In this document: in pieces, positions 10,531-22,238 of the stretch
Layout of the letters: every line of letters starts with the position of its first letter
Position numbering within the stretch: the first letter of the stretch is position 1
Source of the DNA: Dioszegia crocea
Taxonomy: Eukaryota; Basidiomycota; Tremellomycetes; Tremellales; Bulleribasidiaceae
DNA length: 64,000 bases
Direction of reading: 5' to 3'
Assembly: GCA_001600615.1 (NCBI GenBank)
Contig: BCKK01000008.1
Span: 974,134 to 1,038,133, forward strand
The notes under the pieces: generated by a model
What the model saw: the letters and a program-made list of their open reading frames with translations, nothing else
Told to the model about the DNA's origin: nothing
Database searches by the model: none
Position numbers and translations under genes: made by a program

Positions 10531-11267
10531 GCCTAGGAGGGGGTCTAACATGGTGCAGGACTAGGACATGTGAGATATGTGACGGGACACTGGAAGGGAG
10601 AAGGTTCGTCTTTGACCAGGACATGTATATCAGTTTAGTCACTTTGAATGATGATCGCTGTTGCGATATTAGACCTGACCATATACGCACTGGTCATTGT
10701 AAGCTAATAGCACTGCAGGGATGCCCTACGTATGGCCTATAGCCATGCGCCTCGTTTCACATGCCAGATGTCAAACTAGGTTCCGGGGGACCGGCATGAC
10801 GTGGCTTTCTTTGATCCTCGGCAGTCCTGACCAGGGCGCCTATTGGGCGCGTAGAGTGTCCTTGTAGTTAACAACCAGTCACAGAATCACTTAACACTAC
10901 TAGAAGAATGTAAGGCGTTCGATCTCTCAGACTGCTAAGGCTATGATACTGACGCGCGTTAGATTGACTGGACACCTTAGCCAAAGCTTTACGCCGTACA
11001 AGGAGATAAGAACCACTGGTTATCGATCGGAGACCGAGTACATCTATTGCCCTGCGCCCTTTTCTGAGCGCATCGAAGGTATGTTCTATCTCGGGCGGCC
11101 AGGGCGTAGTACTTACGAGCAGCGAATCTATCCGATACTTCCGCCAACACATTCCAAGGAAGTTTGACCACCGATCACCTTTACGAGCTGTCGTAAATCG
11201 ATTTCCTGCGCCTGCACACTTTGACTTGAGCCCTTTCAATTCTAGACCCTCAACACAGACACTCAAC
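10531..11267. other. Spacer, no supported gene
   Basis: 737 bp. A leftward frame at 10868-11269 and a rightward one at 10943-11167 overlap each other. Neither shows family motifs or plausible splice continuation. The right end serves as upstream region for the 11268 gene. Confidence 0.35.
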
Positions 11268-11687
11268 ATGTCTTACCTTAATCCAATCTTCAAATGGATT
11301 ACTGTCATACACGGCCTCGCTATGACATACACCGGTGCCTGGTCCCTCGTCGACCAAGCCGGCTTTGCGGCAGGCTTTGGTTTGCCCATAGGTTCTAGCG
11401 CCCAATCAGCCTCTGCCACTCCTTATAAACCCACCAATACAGACGTTCTCAAGTCATTCATCATGCTTGTGGGCGTTCGACAACTCGCTACCGGATTGAT
11501 CGTTCTTATATTCGCCTACCAAAAGAAATGGCCCGAATTGGCGACTATGCTCTCCATCACTGGCGTGGTGGTGGCTGGGATGGACGGCGTGGTTCTGATG
11601 CAGAATGGATATATGGGAGCGGGCGCTCGTCATGCTGTTCCAGGCGTGATCATCTCGGCTATTGCTATGGCTTTCCTTTGGGCCTGA
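11268..11687 (+). CDS. Small four-helix membrane protein, DUF4267-like
   Basis: Single exon of 139 aa starting MSYLNPIFKWITVIHGLA (CAACATG context). Four hydrophobic segments are visible: about residues 5-25, 60-85 (FIMLVGVRQLATGLIVLIFA), 88-110 (LATMLSITGVVVAGMDGVVL) and 118-138 (VPGVIISAIAMAFLWA). The pattern GVRQLATGL and the overall layout match fungal DUF4267-type proteins, small integral membrane proteins of unknown role. An upstream in-frame ATG at 11226 would add 14 residues before the first helix. No enzyme motif is seen. Confidence 0.7.
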   Translation: MSYLNPIFKWITVIHGLAMTYTGAWSLVDQAGFAAGFGLPIGSSAQSASATPYKPTNTDVLKSFIMLVGVRQLATGLIVLIFAYQKKWPELATMLSITGVVVAGMDGVVLMQNGYMGAGARHAVPGVIISAIAMAFLWA

Positions 11688-12119
11688 TGCGGCATGTGGG
11701 CAATAGGAGATATAAGCTGGTGGAGCGGGGTTGAGAGGGAGGCGAGCGATGAGGAGGGATCTACAGCTGAACATTTGTACATATTGCGAAAGTGTGAATG
11801 ATCGATCTTGATAAGCTTGACTCTGCGAAGCCAACGTGCCATCGGACACTAGCTCAATCTTCATTGGTGACACCGCCATTCATGGGATCTTGACGTCTAC
11901 ACCTTCCATAGTTCACCCCGCTCGGTGTATCTAGTAGATCATCCCATATACCAGCTTCGTTCTAGCAGATCTCTTCTCACAATCGGGCGAGCACCAGACG
12001 TCCAGACATCATGCATCACAACGATGCCGTAATGAGTTTCATCCCACCTATCAATCAGACTGGTCCAGAAGGTACCATACTTACTGATCACTCACTTCAG
12101 AGCTGCCTAACTACCTGCG
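11688..12119. other. Spacer, no supported gene
   Basis: 432 bp. An ATG at 12011 opens a frame toward the next gene, but the frame that joins all downstream exons starts at 12120. This stretch is therefore best read as 5' leader and promoter. Confidence 0.35.
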
Positions 12120-13738
12120 ATGGCGCGCCCAGCGTGGGTACTGCAGCAGATAGTCCCACCTCTAGGGCTGACGTATTTCTTGTAAGTCCAACCTCGCTAC
12201 TGAACCCGGCTGATACAACTTCCAGCGTTTGTTGGCGGATTTGCACATTCGACCTGGGCCGTAGGTCCATCTGCCACTCATCCCCATCATAAGGCTGATC
12301 TATTTTAGCGGGATACATTAGCGCACTTTCAGGTTCCAGATATGTGGGGAGTACGTCCTCATGCTTCGGTCTCATAAAGCTATAGCCCCAACTGACCAAA
12401 AGCGTAGACAAATATTCCGCCTTCGCTACTATCACCATCAGCCTCATAACCATCCTCTACCTCCGCCTGTACTTCTTACCCCACAATCAATCCACTCCAC
12501 CATTCAATCCCCCCACAACCATCCGAGCCAAAAAAGTGATCTTCGAGTGTCTTTCGCCCGCTGAGGCTTCCACTCTCCGCTCAGCGCACCCCGAGCTGAG
12601 AAGTCCGCCGGCCAATGACAACTCGGACTTACTCTCAGAAGCAACACCTACTTCTTCTTCCCCAAATCCTCCACCACTATCGGCCGACGAATCTGGCGAA
12701 CCCCTAGTAAACAGGTGTTATCGCGATACCTGCGCAGGCCGATGGAAACCCCCACGAGCACGTCATTGTTCACTCTGCAAAACCTGTCGAGCAGGATTCG
12801 ACCACCACTGCGCGATATTCGCCAATTGCCTCACTGCACCTCATATCCCCGCTTTCCTATGTCTACTATCCATCACCCCGCCGACTGTCCTCACTCTTGT
12901 TGCGCCCCTATTACCACCGCTTATTCGGCGAGCGAGGACAGCTTGGGGGATAGCATGTGAGAACGAGGATATAGCCCGGAGATGGTGGGGTTGGAAACCC
13001 TCTTGGATTGTCGCGGGTGGTCCGGTTGGTCGGTGGGCTGGAGGTCTGATATTGGGGTGGAAAGTCCTGGATCGCCAAGATGAAGGAGGGGAATACGGGG
13101 CTGTAAGGCTGCAGATTGGGATACTGGTTTTCCTTGGATTGATATTTTCGGCTATTTGCATCGTACGTTTCCCTCACATCTCCACTAAGACATCTTTCAC
13201 AGGCTGATAACGGCAGGCACTAGCATTCGCAACCACCACCGTAATTCGCGCAGGCAACCTCACAGTGGATCGCGAGCGTCTCCGTTCCTACTCACGCGCC
13301 ATCCGCGCCGCATGGCAACACCCACGGTCCACACCATCTGATCCGATTCCCCAACATCTTCAAGATCAAATTGAGCGATATACTGAACGACATTGGTTCT
13401 TTGTGCCCATCCCAATTCATAAGAACGGAGGTGTTATTCTGCCTACACTGGCCCATGAGCGGGCGTACGATCTGGGTGGACAAGGAGATCCGGCTTGGGC
13501 GGTGGTAGCGAGGCGTAGTTCGGGTGCAGATGCGAATTGGACGACGATCATGGGTGAGGGATGGGGATGGCTCTTGCCGTGGATTGCGTTAAGGAGGGGG
13601 ATGAGTATGGAGGAGGTGTGTCAATGGCCTATCGCTAAGGAGGTCGAAGAGAGATTGAGGGGGGAGGGCGTGAAGATAGCTAGGGAAGAAGCGGAGAGAA
13701 TAGCCAGGGCTGGTTCGGACGAGTTGACGGAACTTTGA
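12120..13738 (+). CDS. DHHC-type protein S-acyltransferase (divergent)
   Basis: Five exons: 12120-12181, 12226-12260, 12309-12350, 12408-13162 and 13217-13738 (1,416 nt, 471 aa). All phases agree. The Cys-rich domain reads CYRDTCAGRWKPPRARHCSL, then CKTC, then the DHHC catalytic motif in GFDHHCAIFANC. Four membrane segments surround it: WVLQQIVPPLGLTYFFVC, YSAFATITISLITILYL, PAFLCLLSITPPTVLTLVA and IGILVFLGLIFSAICIALAF. The family transfers palmitate from CoA to protein cysteines at the ER, Golgi or vacuole. Oddity: the residues after DHHC (AIFANCLTAPHIPAF) replace the usual PWVNNCVG-type segment. I cannot decide between the Swf1 and Pfa subfamilies. Confidence 0.8.
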
Positions 13739-13805
13739 TCATGGAGAGAATCATGAAGGAGTCCCTAGATCATGACGAAACTCGGACATTATGCAATGGG
13801 GCAGA

Positions 13806-16800
13806 TTACAAATTATCAAAGAATGATAAATCCTGCGCCGACAATCCCTTCCCGCCTCCCATCGCGGCAGGAGCCACAAGCTCCCTCTGGGCCGGACTGA
13901 CACTTCTAGGCGGAGTGGGCATCATAGCCGACCGGTCGACAGAAACAGGACTCATCAATTGCTGCTGCAACCCCTGGGTCCCACCTCCCTGATCCGATCC
14001 TTGGATCCCCAGACCAACAGACTTCTCCTCCCCTTCCCCACCGAGCATATCGCGCATTTGCGATCCTGCGCGTGATCCCGGCCGAGGCGGCGGTGGTGGA
14101 CTGAGGAATGGGAACCCTCCGCCACCGCCACCGAAAGAAGGGTTTGTACGTCCAGGTGGGGGAGGCAATATATCCGGCATTTCAGGTGAAGGAGGTGCAG
14201 GCCAGCGCCTCCCTTTAGTCGTACTGGCATCATTGACCAGATTAAGAGTTGGCGTATGATCTAAGCTTCGTCGGGGCTCGTGAGTCTTTATAGACGGTGT
14301 GAGGCGGGGTGCGATGGGTAGTGGAGATCTGTATGATGTGGGGGGTGGTTGAGAGGGTTGAGCAGGAGTGAGGAGGAATGGGATTCGGGCTGAGGGGCCG
14401 GAGGGGCCAGGGAGGGAGGGTGTGGGGACAATAGGCCGATTTTGGCGCGGAGGAGGAGGTGGGGGAGGTGTGGAAATGTCATGGTCGTCATTGCCTTGGT
14501 CGAATGCTGAGAAGTCGCCAAAATCGCCAAAATCGCCCTCACCAGTAGGGCCTGAAGTGAAGCCGTTGCTTGTGGCTTTTTGAGGCGTTCCGAAATCGTC
14601 AAACTCTGATGAAGGACCGAGAGTGCCGTTATTCGATTGTGGGGTTGGGGCAGAAGCGGTAGGTTTAGCAGAGAATGAGGGTAAACGAGGGGCCGACGAG
14701 GGTTTTGCGGGCGCAGCGGGAGCAGGAGAAGGACCGAGGAAATCGTTCCATCCTATTGGGTCGGTCTGCCCATTCATCCCGGCCAAAACTCCCTGCTTTT
14801 CGCCTCCCGACCCATCTTCTTCATCATACAACCCCGATAACAAATCCATGTCATTCCTCCTTCCCTCAGCTCTTTGCCCAGAACTACTCGCCGTCCTAGA
14901 TCCCATACCCGCCCGACCAGGCGGCGGGGCCAGCGGCGCAGGTAATGGAGTGGGACGCGATGCAATCATATGCTCCAGACTCGCCATCTCATGGGTAGGT
15001 TTTTCGTGCGTGTCGAAAAGGTCCGGTTGGGGTGGAGCAAACGAGGGGACTTGACCGAGGTATGAGAAATCCTCTTCGCCTAATTCAAGATCTTTGGCTG
15101 ATAATTCTGGATCTGCGGGATCTGAGGGGTCGGTTGGCGGGCCTGTTGAGGGATTCCGGCGTAATCGGCCAAAGAATCGAGAGACGGCTGATGGGCCGGG
15201 CGTCATACTTGCCGAAGTGGGAGCTGAGGCAGGGGGTACTTGGGCGGTGGATGTGGTTGGAGGATTGACAGCGGGTGGAGTTGCAAGATCTGCAATGGGT
15301 GGAGCTTCGAATAAAGAGGTAGGTCGAGATGATTCTGGGGATTTCAGACTAGGGGATGATCGTCCCGCTACAGCTGCAGGGAAATGTTGACTTGTAGACT
15401 TTCTCAATTCCCCAGCTTCAGACACCGCCGATGTTGGACTCTTCACTTCCAGTACACCACCGCCTGACGTGATTAATTGCTTCTCGGCAGCTTTCCGGCC
15501 CCAGAACGCCCAACGACTCTTGGCTTCTTGTTCCGCTGGAGCCGCCTCGCCAGCCGATACTTCAGGCTCGCCAAGCCTTGATCGGCTCAACCATTCAGTT
15601 CCAGCTCGGTCATTGGGATCGGTCCGTCGGGCTCTCTTGGATCCCAAGTTGGAGTGGAGGAGGGAGGTGCCTGGGGAAGGATTTGGACGGGAGAGTGAAG
15701 TGAGGTAGGTCGTATGTGTTGTCATGGAAGATAAGACTGGTGGATAGGTATTTATGTTGGATGGGATAGCTGCGAGCGAACGGAGGGTTTCGTCCCTGCC
15801 CATGTCAGCGACGATTGCTGAAGGGGAAGCCTATTGACTTACCGGTCATTCTCCAATTTACGCAGCGACGCCTCCAGACTCTGGATCTCCTCGGGTGTGG
15901 GTTCTGGTAACTTCCGCAAACCAATGACTGCCCCTGCTACCTCTTTCCAACCCGTCTTGAGCCTTTCGACCTTGTCATGCGGCTAAGACCATCAGCTCTC
16001 GGCCATCTACGGTCAAGGTCTACTCACAGCCAAGCTCTCTTGCAGCTGTATCTTCTGCTGCGCAGCCTCCCAATCCTGCTCCATCTTAGGTGCAGGCGCC
16101 TCAACTGGAGCTGGACGAACATAACCCCAACCCTCTCCTGATTCATCCTCCCTCTCCTCGACTCCAGCATCATACTGCTCTTCTACACGCTCATCACCAC
16201 TCCATCCCACTTTCTCTCCTCCGCCCCATGGATCTCCTAGCCCACTTGAAAATCCTCCAAAATCCCCTTCTCCAAAAGAGGGCGATTTCGGCATATCAAA
16301 TTTCGGCATATCGCCAGATGAACTTCGGGGCAGAGCAGCCGCGAAAGCTGCTTCTGGATCATCTTCATCGTCTACAGGATGAGAGACTGGCGTCATGGAT
16401 CGATGAGAGTGGGGTGAGTGGTGCGATAAGGGAGATCGAGGGGCTGCGAAGTCTGGGAGAGCAGAGAATGGCTTAGGGAGTGTCTGATGATCCATAGCCG
16501 GAGCAGAATCGAATGAGATTCTCGGTGGAGGTGATACTGGGGATGTGAGGTCTGTTTCGCCCCATGATGAGTTATTGTCATTGGGGGATATGTGGGTACT
16601 CGCATGACGCGGCGTAGGGGATTGCGGTTCGGGCGGTCGAGGCGCTGGAACGTCGCCTGAGGACCATGATGCCTCATGGCCCCATCCAGGAGTTTCTGGT
16701 GCTGAATTACCTGCCTCCCTATCTGCTGGCTCATTCGGATATGTCATAGTAGGAAGACTTTCGGTCGGCACTGGGGCAGCAGGGGCACCCCATGGATCGG

Positions 16801-16921
16801 ACACGTCGAACGATGCCGCACCTCTCGGTGGGCTCATAGACATCGCTTTCGCTTGAGGGGAAGACGACGAGGATGGTTTGGCGGGGGTCGACCACGCTGG
16901 GGCTGCCCATGGGTCTTCCAT
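13806..16921 (-). CDS. Disordered adaptor with DPW and DFG-type trafficking motifs
   Basis: Three exons: 16028-16921, 15843-15982 and 13806-15795 (3,024 nt, 1,007 aa). Start at MEDPWAAPAWS; an in-frame ATG at 17050 would extend it. Most of the protein is Pro/Ser-rich and disordered. Short linear motifs recur: DPWAAP, DPWGAP, DPWGGG, FGGFSSGLGDPW, and acidic FGDFGDFSAF and FDDFG. Such DPW and Phe-Gly acidic motifs are typical ligands of clathrin-adaptor appendage (AP/GGA ear) domains. A helical segment crosses the exon 1-2 junction (KMEQDWEAAQQKIQLQESLA, then KVERLKTGWKEVAGAVIGL). Poly-Pro tracts near the end could bind SH3 domains. I infer a post-Golgi or endocytic accessory role; no named orthologue is claimed. 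Divergent from the 17104 gene. Confidence 0.65.
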
Positions 16922-17103
16922 CTTGACTTGATGACCCTCTGTGCGATGATGTAGTGTTCGATGAATACTCTTTGTATGTGCTTGAGCTATCTCAACGGCA
17001 CTTATTCGATCCCTCCCAATTACGTACTCAGGCACTGGCGCGTGATCCATGTCAACATTCAGACGCGTCCATCTTGATACTGCCCATATCTCTACAATCT
17101 ACC
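16922..17103. promoter_or_regulatory. Short bidirectional promoter
   Basis: Only 182 bp separate the divergent start codons at 16921 (-) and 17104 (+), so both genes must share regulatory DNA. I see no obvious TATA box. Confidence 0.5.
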
Positions 17104-19188
17104 ATGTCGCAAGAGGAAGCAGAGGCAACCACTCCACCGCGGACAGGAAGGGAAACGACGCAATCCGAGACGCTTAAAAACTTCCTGGCATCCGCACAAA
17201 GCCCAAGAAGGCTACGCCAACTCCTGTCAAATCCGAGCCGAAGTCCGCGCGACGTTCTGCCCATCAAGCGAGGAATAATGATGCTGCGTATGAGGCGGGT
17301 CCATCGTCGAGGCCTGCTCCTGGTACGAGGGCGCCGGTGGAAGGGGATGGATCACCTAAGCGCCCTTCATCACGGGCGGAGAGGGATGATACGGGGGATA
17401 ATCGAGCGGAGAGCAAGAACTTGAGGGTGCGGAAGACGGTGAATTATAAAGAAATCCCGCCGGAGTCTATGGATGTAGAAATGGGAAGTATGGCAAGCGG
17501 GCCTAGCTCAGAAGGGGCCGCTGGGTCTGGTACGTCTTTCTCTAGGTGAAAGTCGAGTATTGGGCTGATGAATAGTTGCAATGGCGAAGAGAAAGGGCGG
17601 CAAATCACGCTCGACAGCCCCAGTCTCAACATCCACAGAGACGTCCAACGCTCCGGCGCCAACAGCTCCTGCTCCAGTCACATCGAAACCAGCCGCGCGT
17701 CCGCGTGCGAAACCTCGGTCCAAAGCAACATGCGACGGCACGGTGGCTAAACGAGCCACAGGCGGTCATAAGATCAGATGGGACAAATTTCGTGCAGATA
17801 AGGCAGCCAACGCATCGGCTGAAGGGGACAACGGGGCCATCACGCCTTCAGAAGGAAAGGGGGACGGGTCGGCCGCGGGTGATATCAGCGGTAATACCCT
17901 CATTGGGGATTTCCCACTGGAAGATATTTTACCTGATAACCCCATCGGCACGGAGGTTCAGGCGACAGGAGATCATTCACCCGAATCCACACCTCCCTCC
18001 ACCCTCCAAGGGAATCTCGCCGCTTGCGCGGAATCATCGTCCGTACATGCCACCCAAAGTAGCCCGTCAGTCCTTGGCAAGCGGAAAGCTGCCGTGCTGG
18101 ATTCTACCGACGATGACGAAGGAGGGACCGGGACTGGAGGATGCGAAGCGGCCTTCGAGGCATTCAAACGAAGTCGTCCAGAGTCGTCTTCCCAAACGAC
18201 CGAATCTTCCCTTTTACCCCGTCATCAATCCTCCGGCGGAAACTCCTCATCAACCGCCGTAGGGTCCGACCACGCGCACCCTCCTATCCCACGTACATCC
18301 CTCCTCAATCCCGGGTTTCGGAATCCCAGATCCCAGCCAAAAACTCTCCCCTTCCACCCCGAACGACATCCCAACAACTAGCATTTGAGCTTGACTCATA
18401 CTCCGCTTCACTGGGCTATCAACCTCGGCATCCACTCGTCACGTCTTCGTCCGTCGCTGGAGCCAGTGGTTCTAGCGCATCTATACAACCCTACTCCAGA
18501 CCCCCCTCTACCGGTCGTCCATCAGGAATTCGATGGGCCAATGAACCAGATGTCCCAAACATTCTCTGGCTCATCTCACACTCGGTCTACCTCCGATCTG
18601 GGTCCTATCTCCCGAAACTTCCTATCACATTCTTCCAATGATCAACTCGACCCGTCTCAAATCTTTCATAATCCAATGCGCGCAGCCCTTCAGGGCCTGA
18701 CCCCCTCGAGCCTATCCGCCCTGTTCCCGACCGCAGCATCATCACATCATCCCCCACCGACTCCACACCCCTTTCTGCAACCCTACGAAATCGTAGCTCA
18801 ACTACTTTCAGCCCAGCAGGCATCACTGGCAAATCTCACCTCTTTCGCAGCAGGATGGGCCGACACCCTCGGCCCGACTATGGAGAGATGGAACGAGCTG
18901 TCCAACGAACGAGAGGGCCTACTGGGACGTGTGCGGGAGTTGGAGAAGGATTCGAGAGAGAGAAAGGCTTTCGCAGAGCATCAATCTGCAGCGCTTGAGG
19001 GAATGACAAGGGAGAGGGACGAAGCGAAGAAGGCGGAAGGGGAATTGGGGATCAAGCTGAATGAGGCGAATGAAATGAGTGTCAAATTGTTGAGATTGAG
19101 GGATACGGCGTTACATCAGCGGAATGTGGCGCAGACGGAGATGGATAGGTTGGAGAAGGAGAATGAAAGGCTGAGAGGTGGGCATTAA
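17104..19188 (+). CDS. Basic disordered protein with C-terminal coiled coil (model incomplete)
   Basis: Not recognised. Start MSQEEAEATTPPRTG at 17104. The frame changes near the A5 run at 17176-17180, where no GT donor is available, so an indel or another start is needed. The next coding stretch ends with KNLRVRKTVNYKEIPPESMD. Introns are likely at 17530-17575 (joining to VAMAKRKGGKSRS) and at 18293-18336, with a third somewhere in 18438-18525; these keep the frame open through the apparent stop at 18379. Content: Lys/Arg/Ala-rich basic region, acidic linker (DSTDDDEGGTGTGG), Ser/Pro-rich middle, then an ordered C-terminus with a long coiled coil at about 18880-19185 (LLGRVRELEKDSRERKAFA, MDRLEKENERLRGGH). 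Probably nuclear from its composition; function unknown. Confidence 0.5.
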
Positions 19189-19858
19189 TGGAGGAAGAGA
19201 ATTGGGTTGGAGTGTTTATAATTGTGCGTGAGTGACTATAGCAACCATGACGCCCGAGGCTGATCTGAGTAGGTGCTCGTTGAAAATGTTATCTCCGGAT
19301 TCTCATGCTTGCCCTGCCTCTTACTGTTGTATATTAGCCGCCGGAGCAATTCCCTCAGTGTGCATATGGACTTTAGACGATCGTAACCGGGGCTTGCTTG
19401 ACTAGAGTGATTTCAAGTCGACCCAAGACTTCGCGTCAAGTATGCTACACTACATGTATTCAAGTAATATGCGCCGCCCTACGTGAACACAATCTGACCA
19501 ACTTTCGCGATGTTTACTATGAGATGATCAGCGATGTTCCTGCAAAACTTGGTAAGAATTGTCACAATTCGACTTACGCAGCAAATACGATGCTCGCTCG
19601 AAACCCATACCGGGCCTATCAATTCGGGCACTTAAAGACCATTGACCGCCTCGAACCTCATTCCCCTCCCTCCGAGAGACCGAGCGCGAATGTCTGGGAA
19701 GGATGCGATGCAGCCAATGGGATGAAACGATGATTCCTAGGCCTGGACTATCAGCCAGCTGCCACTGCGCACGATCAATAATTGTAACTCACTCACGAGG
19801 CTCGCTAGTCGTTAGAGCTATCCAGATTACCAATTGCGTTCGGTTTCGAAATGGATGC
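19189..19858. other. Spacer, no supported gene
   Basis: 670 bp between convergent genes. Short rightward frames (19398-19733, 19703-19897) have no motif or splice support. It probably holds 3' UTRs. Confidence 0.4.
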
Positions 19859-21738
19859 TCAACGTCTAATCAAGTCAACCTTAGCTTCAATGCGTAATGA
19901 CAGAGGAAGCGGAATTGCTCACCTATAGCAATCCTCAATCTCCTCCAACTCTTCGTCGTCTTCTTCTTCCTCCTCTTCCAGCAGCTCATCGTCTCCCGCT
20001 CTCTCTTCCTGCTCCTCTTCATCCATATCTGACCCATATTCCTGCATCCCAAACAAGCCACCAAACCCAGCCCGAGCGATACTCGCTGAAGCCTCCGAAT
20101 ATCCCCGTCCGTCATCTCTCTTACGTTTCCCTTTCTGCAAGCGTTCAATGATCTCCACGCCATCCTCCTCCAGCGTAAAAATGTGACCCTCCTCATCTTC
20201 AGGACTGTCCGCAATGCCGATTGGCCGTGCTCGCGGGTCAATCTGGACGTACACAATCGGAGCACCCGCCCTTCTCTGCGGTCCTGATCCCGTACCCGCC
20301 TTGGCGGTAGTTACATGAGACCGAGTCTGAGGTTGCGTAGGGGATGGGTGTGGTCTGTCGTTTCGCTTGAACTGTCCTGTGCCCAGATTTCGCTCTGTGC
20401 TCCGATGATGGGGTGAAGATGAGGGTGCTTGGTGAGCGGACGAAGGGGCTTGAAGTTGAACCCGAGCTCTGGTCGTAGGGGTACGAGGAGGTCGGATGGA
20501 GGAGGAAGAAGGACCTTTCGGCAGCGGAGAGGAAGGGAACCAAGGACGTGAAACAGCAAAGGATTGCAAATTGGGGCAAGCGACGAATGGCCTCGGATCC
20601 GACGGCCGGAGGAACGTAGGCGTACTCTCATCGTGCTCCGATTTACAGTGCTTTATCACCCCATGCAGAGTGACACCGTAATGTGAGCAGAAGCGGCACG
20701 CGTAACCGTCCGCGGTAAAGATGTAGGGGATGTGGGCCGGATGAGGATTATCGACAGAGAGTGAAGGGGATAGATAGTCGTAAGGGTCACCTTCGGGGTA
20801 TCGGCTTTTAATCGCTTCCAGGCGATGCAGGGATGCTTGGACACCTTCGTGATTTCGGCCATACTTTTGATTCACTGCTGATCGTCCGGTCTTTCGAAGA
20901 TGAGCTTCGATATTTTGGACGGGGATGTTGCAAGCGTTGCAATAGTAGAATCTGAAGCCAGGATGGTATTCGATAGGGAGGGGGCCAAAGAGTGATTTGT
21001 CCTGTATGTATGGGTCTGCGGCAGTAGGACTACTGGCCAGAGGCCCCGAGGGGGGATCACGCCGCTTCGTGCCCGCTGGTCGTGATGCCTTATCTCTCCT
21101 CGAGGACGCCACCGCCGCCACTCCCGACCTGGGCTGCGAAGGGGGGGCACGTCCCTCGCAGGCCGGACTGGCGTCGATGGTCCCGCCACGGGCGCTTGAG
21201 ACACGGAGCCAACAGGCCACAGAGCCTGCTGATCCATAATCTTCTTCCAAGGGCGACGCCGCAGCTCTCTCCTCGGAGTAGCTACGCCAGCCTGCACCTC
21301 CTCCTCCTGCTGAGCAGCCGCCGGCGTCGTCTCCCGCACTGGCGATGTGTTCGCCGCGGGTTCAGCATCTGGAATGACCACGATAGGACCATGATTCCCC
21401 TGCAAGTCCGAAATGACCGCCTGCTGCCGACTGACAGTCTCAAGCGTCTTCTGCACCGTAGACTCTAGCGCTGATATTCGCTTCATCGCCGCGGACAAAG
21501 CCGGTAGATCAAGCTCAGCCGATGGCGCCACTGTGGATCTTAACGCTTTCTGGGTCTTTCGAGCTCGTTTATTCGAGCTGGATGAGGATCTGGGATGATC
21601 GACATCGTCTTCGTCTGAACGGGGCGTTTTGGAAGGACGGGGAATGGATGTAGTAGGGGGTTCGGCATCTTCGATTGGGAATCGCTCGGGGGGCGGAACA
21701 GGAGGTGCAGAGAAGATGCTAATGATTCGGCTAAACAT
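19859..21738 (-). CDS. OrsD-like (DUF3505) double zinc-finger protein
   Basis: Start MFSRIISIFSAPPVPPP at 21738. A helical segment follows (LSAAMKRISALESTVQKTLE). The frame changes around 21134-21150. Either a roughly 71-nt intron ends at CCCCCCCTTCGCAG, or a C7 homopolymer has lost a base. The second frame carries two Cys/His fingers spaced as in OrsD-type proteins: FYYCNACNIPVQNIEAHL and YACRFCSHYGVTLHGVIKHC followed by KSEH. The tail is highly acidic (LLEEEEEEDDEELEEIEDC). At 19919 the frame meets TGA inside GTGAGC, a good donor; splicing to 19869 gives stop at 19859. Without that intron the protein ends at 19919. OrsD-type domains are common in basidiomycetes, often near mobile DNA, and their function is unclear. 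Confidence 0.65.
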
Positions 21739-22238
21739 CTTGGGTTGTAAGAATGTGCGCAGATGCAGTGAAGCCGCTGACAATAATCAAACACAACAAT
21801 AAGGGGGATTTCCGCATCCGGATTTTGCGTCATGAGCTGCTTTATTACCGGATTTGGCCGACTCCACATTCCTCATGCCGTAACCACCGGTTTGGCTGCG
21901 GGATGTCGAGCTTCAAGCGTCAGTCTCCGGCTAAATTTATGCAGCCATCTAGGCTGTAATGGCAGGGCTGAACGATTAAGGGATGGTCTGCGAGTGTTGA
22001 GGATTACGTCGCTGCCTGTTTGACTAACTGCCCATACGCTTACGTGTACAACGGACATCTCCGTCATCTCCGTCACCAAAATGTAAGGCAGCTAGATCAG
22101 TGCAGCCTGAAGCTTGATCAACCGCGGAGCAGTATACATTTCCACCATACGACGACGACGGTGCGACGAAGGTGTAAGACGCCTCGTATCATTCTGTGAT
22201 ATCTACGCGGTCTTTACCTCCGGACCGTCGCTTCCATC
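21739..22238. promoter_or_regulatory. Divergent promoter region
   Basis: 500 bp between the OrsD-like gene (-) and the 22239 gene (+). No convincing coding frame. Confidence 0.35.

Noticed and set aside
17400..17480. Shugoshin C-terminal motif (RKTVNYKEI)
   Set aside because: The motif is near the N-terminal part of the gene instead of the C-terminus, and the shugoshin N-terminal coiled coil is absent; it is probably chance.
18141..18641. Separate 166-codon gene in another frame
   Set aside because: Plausible short introns join this frame to the coding stretches on both sides, so it is better read as internal exons of the 17104 gene.
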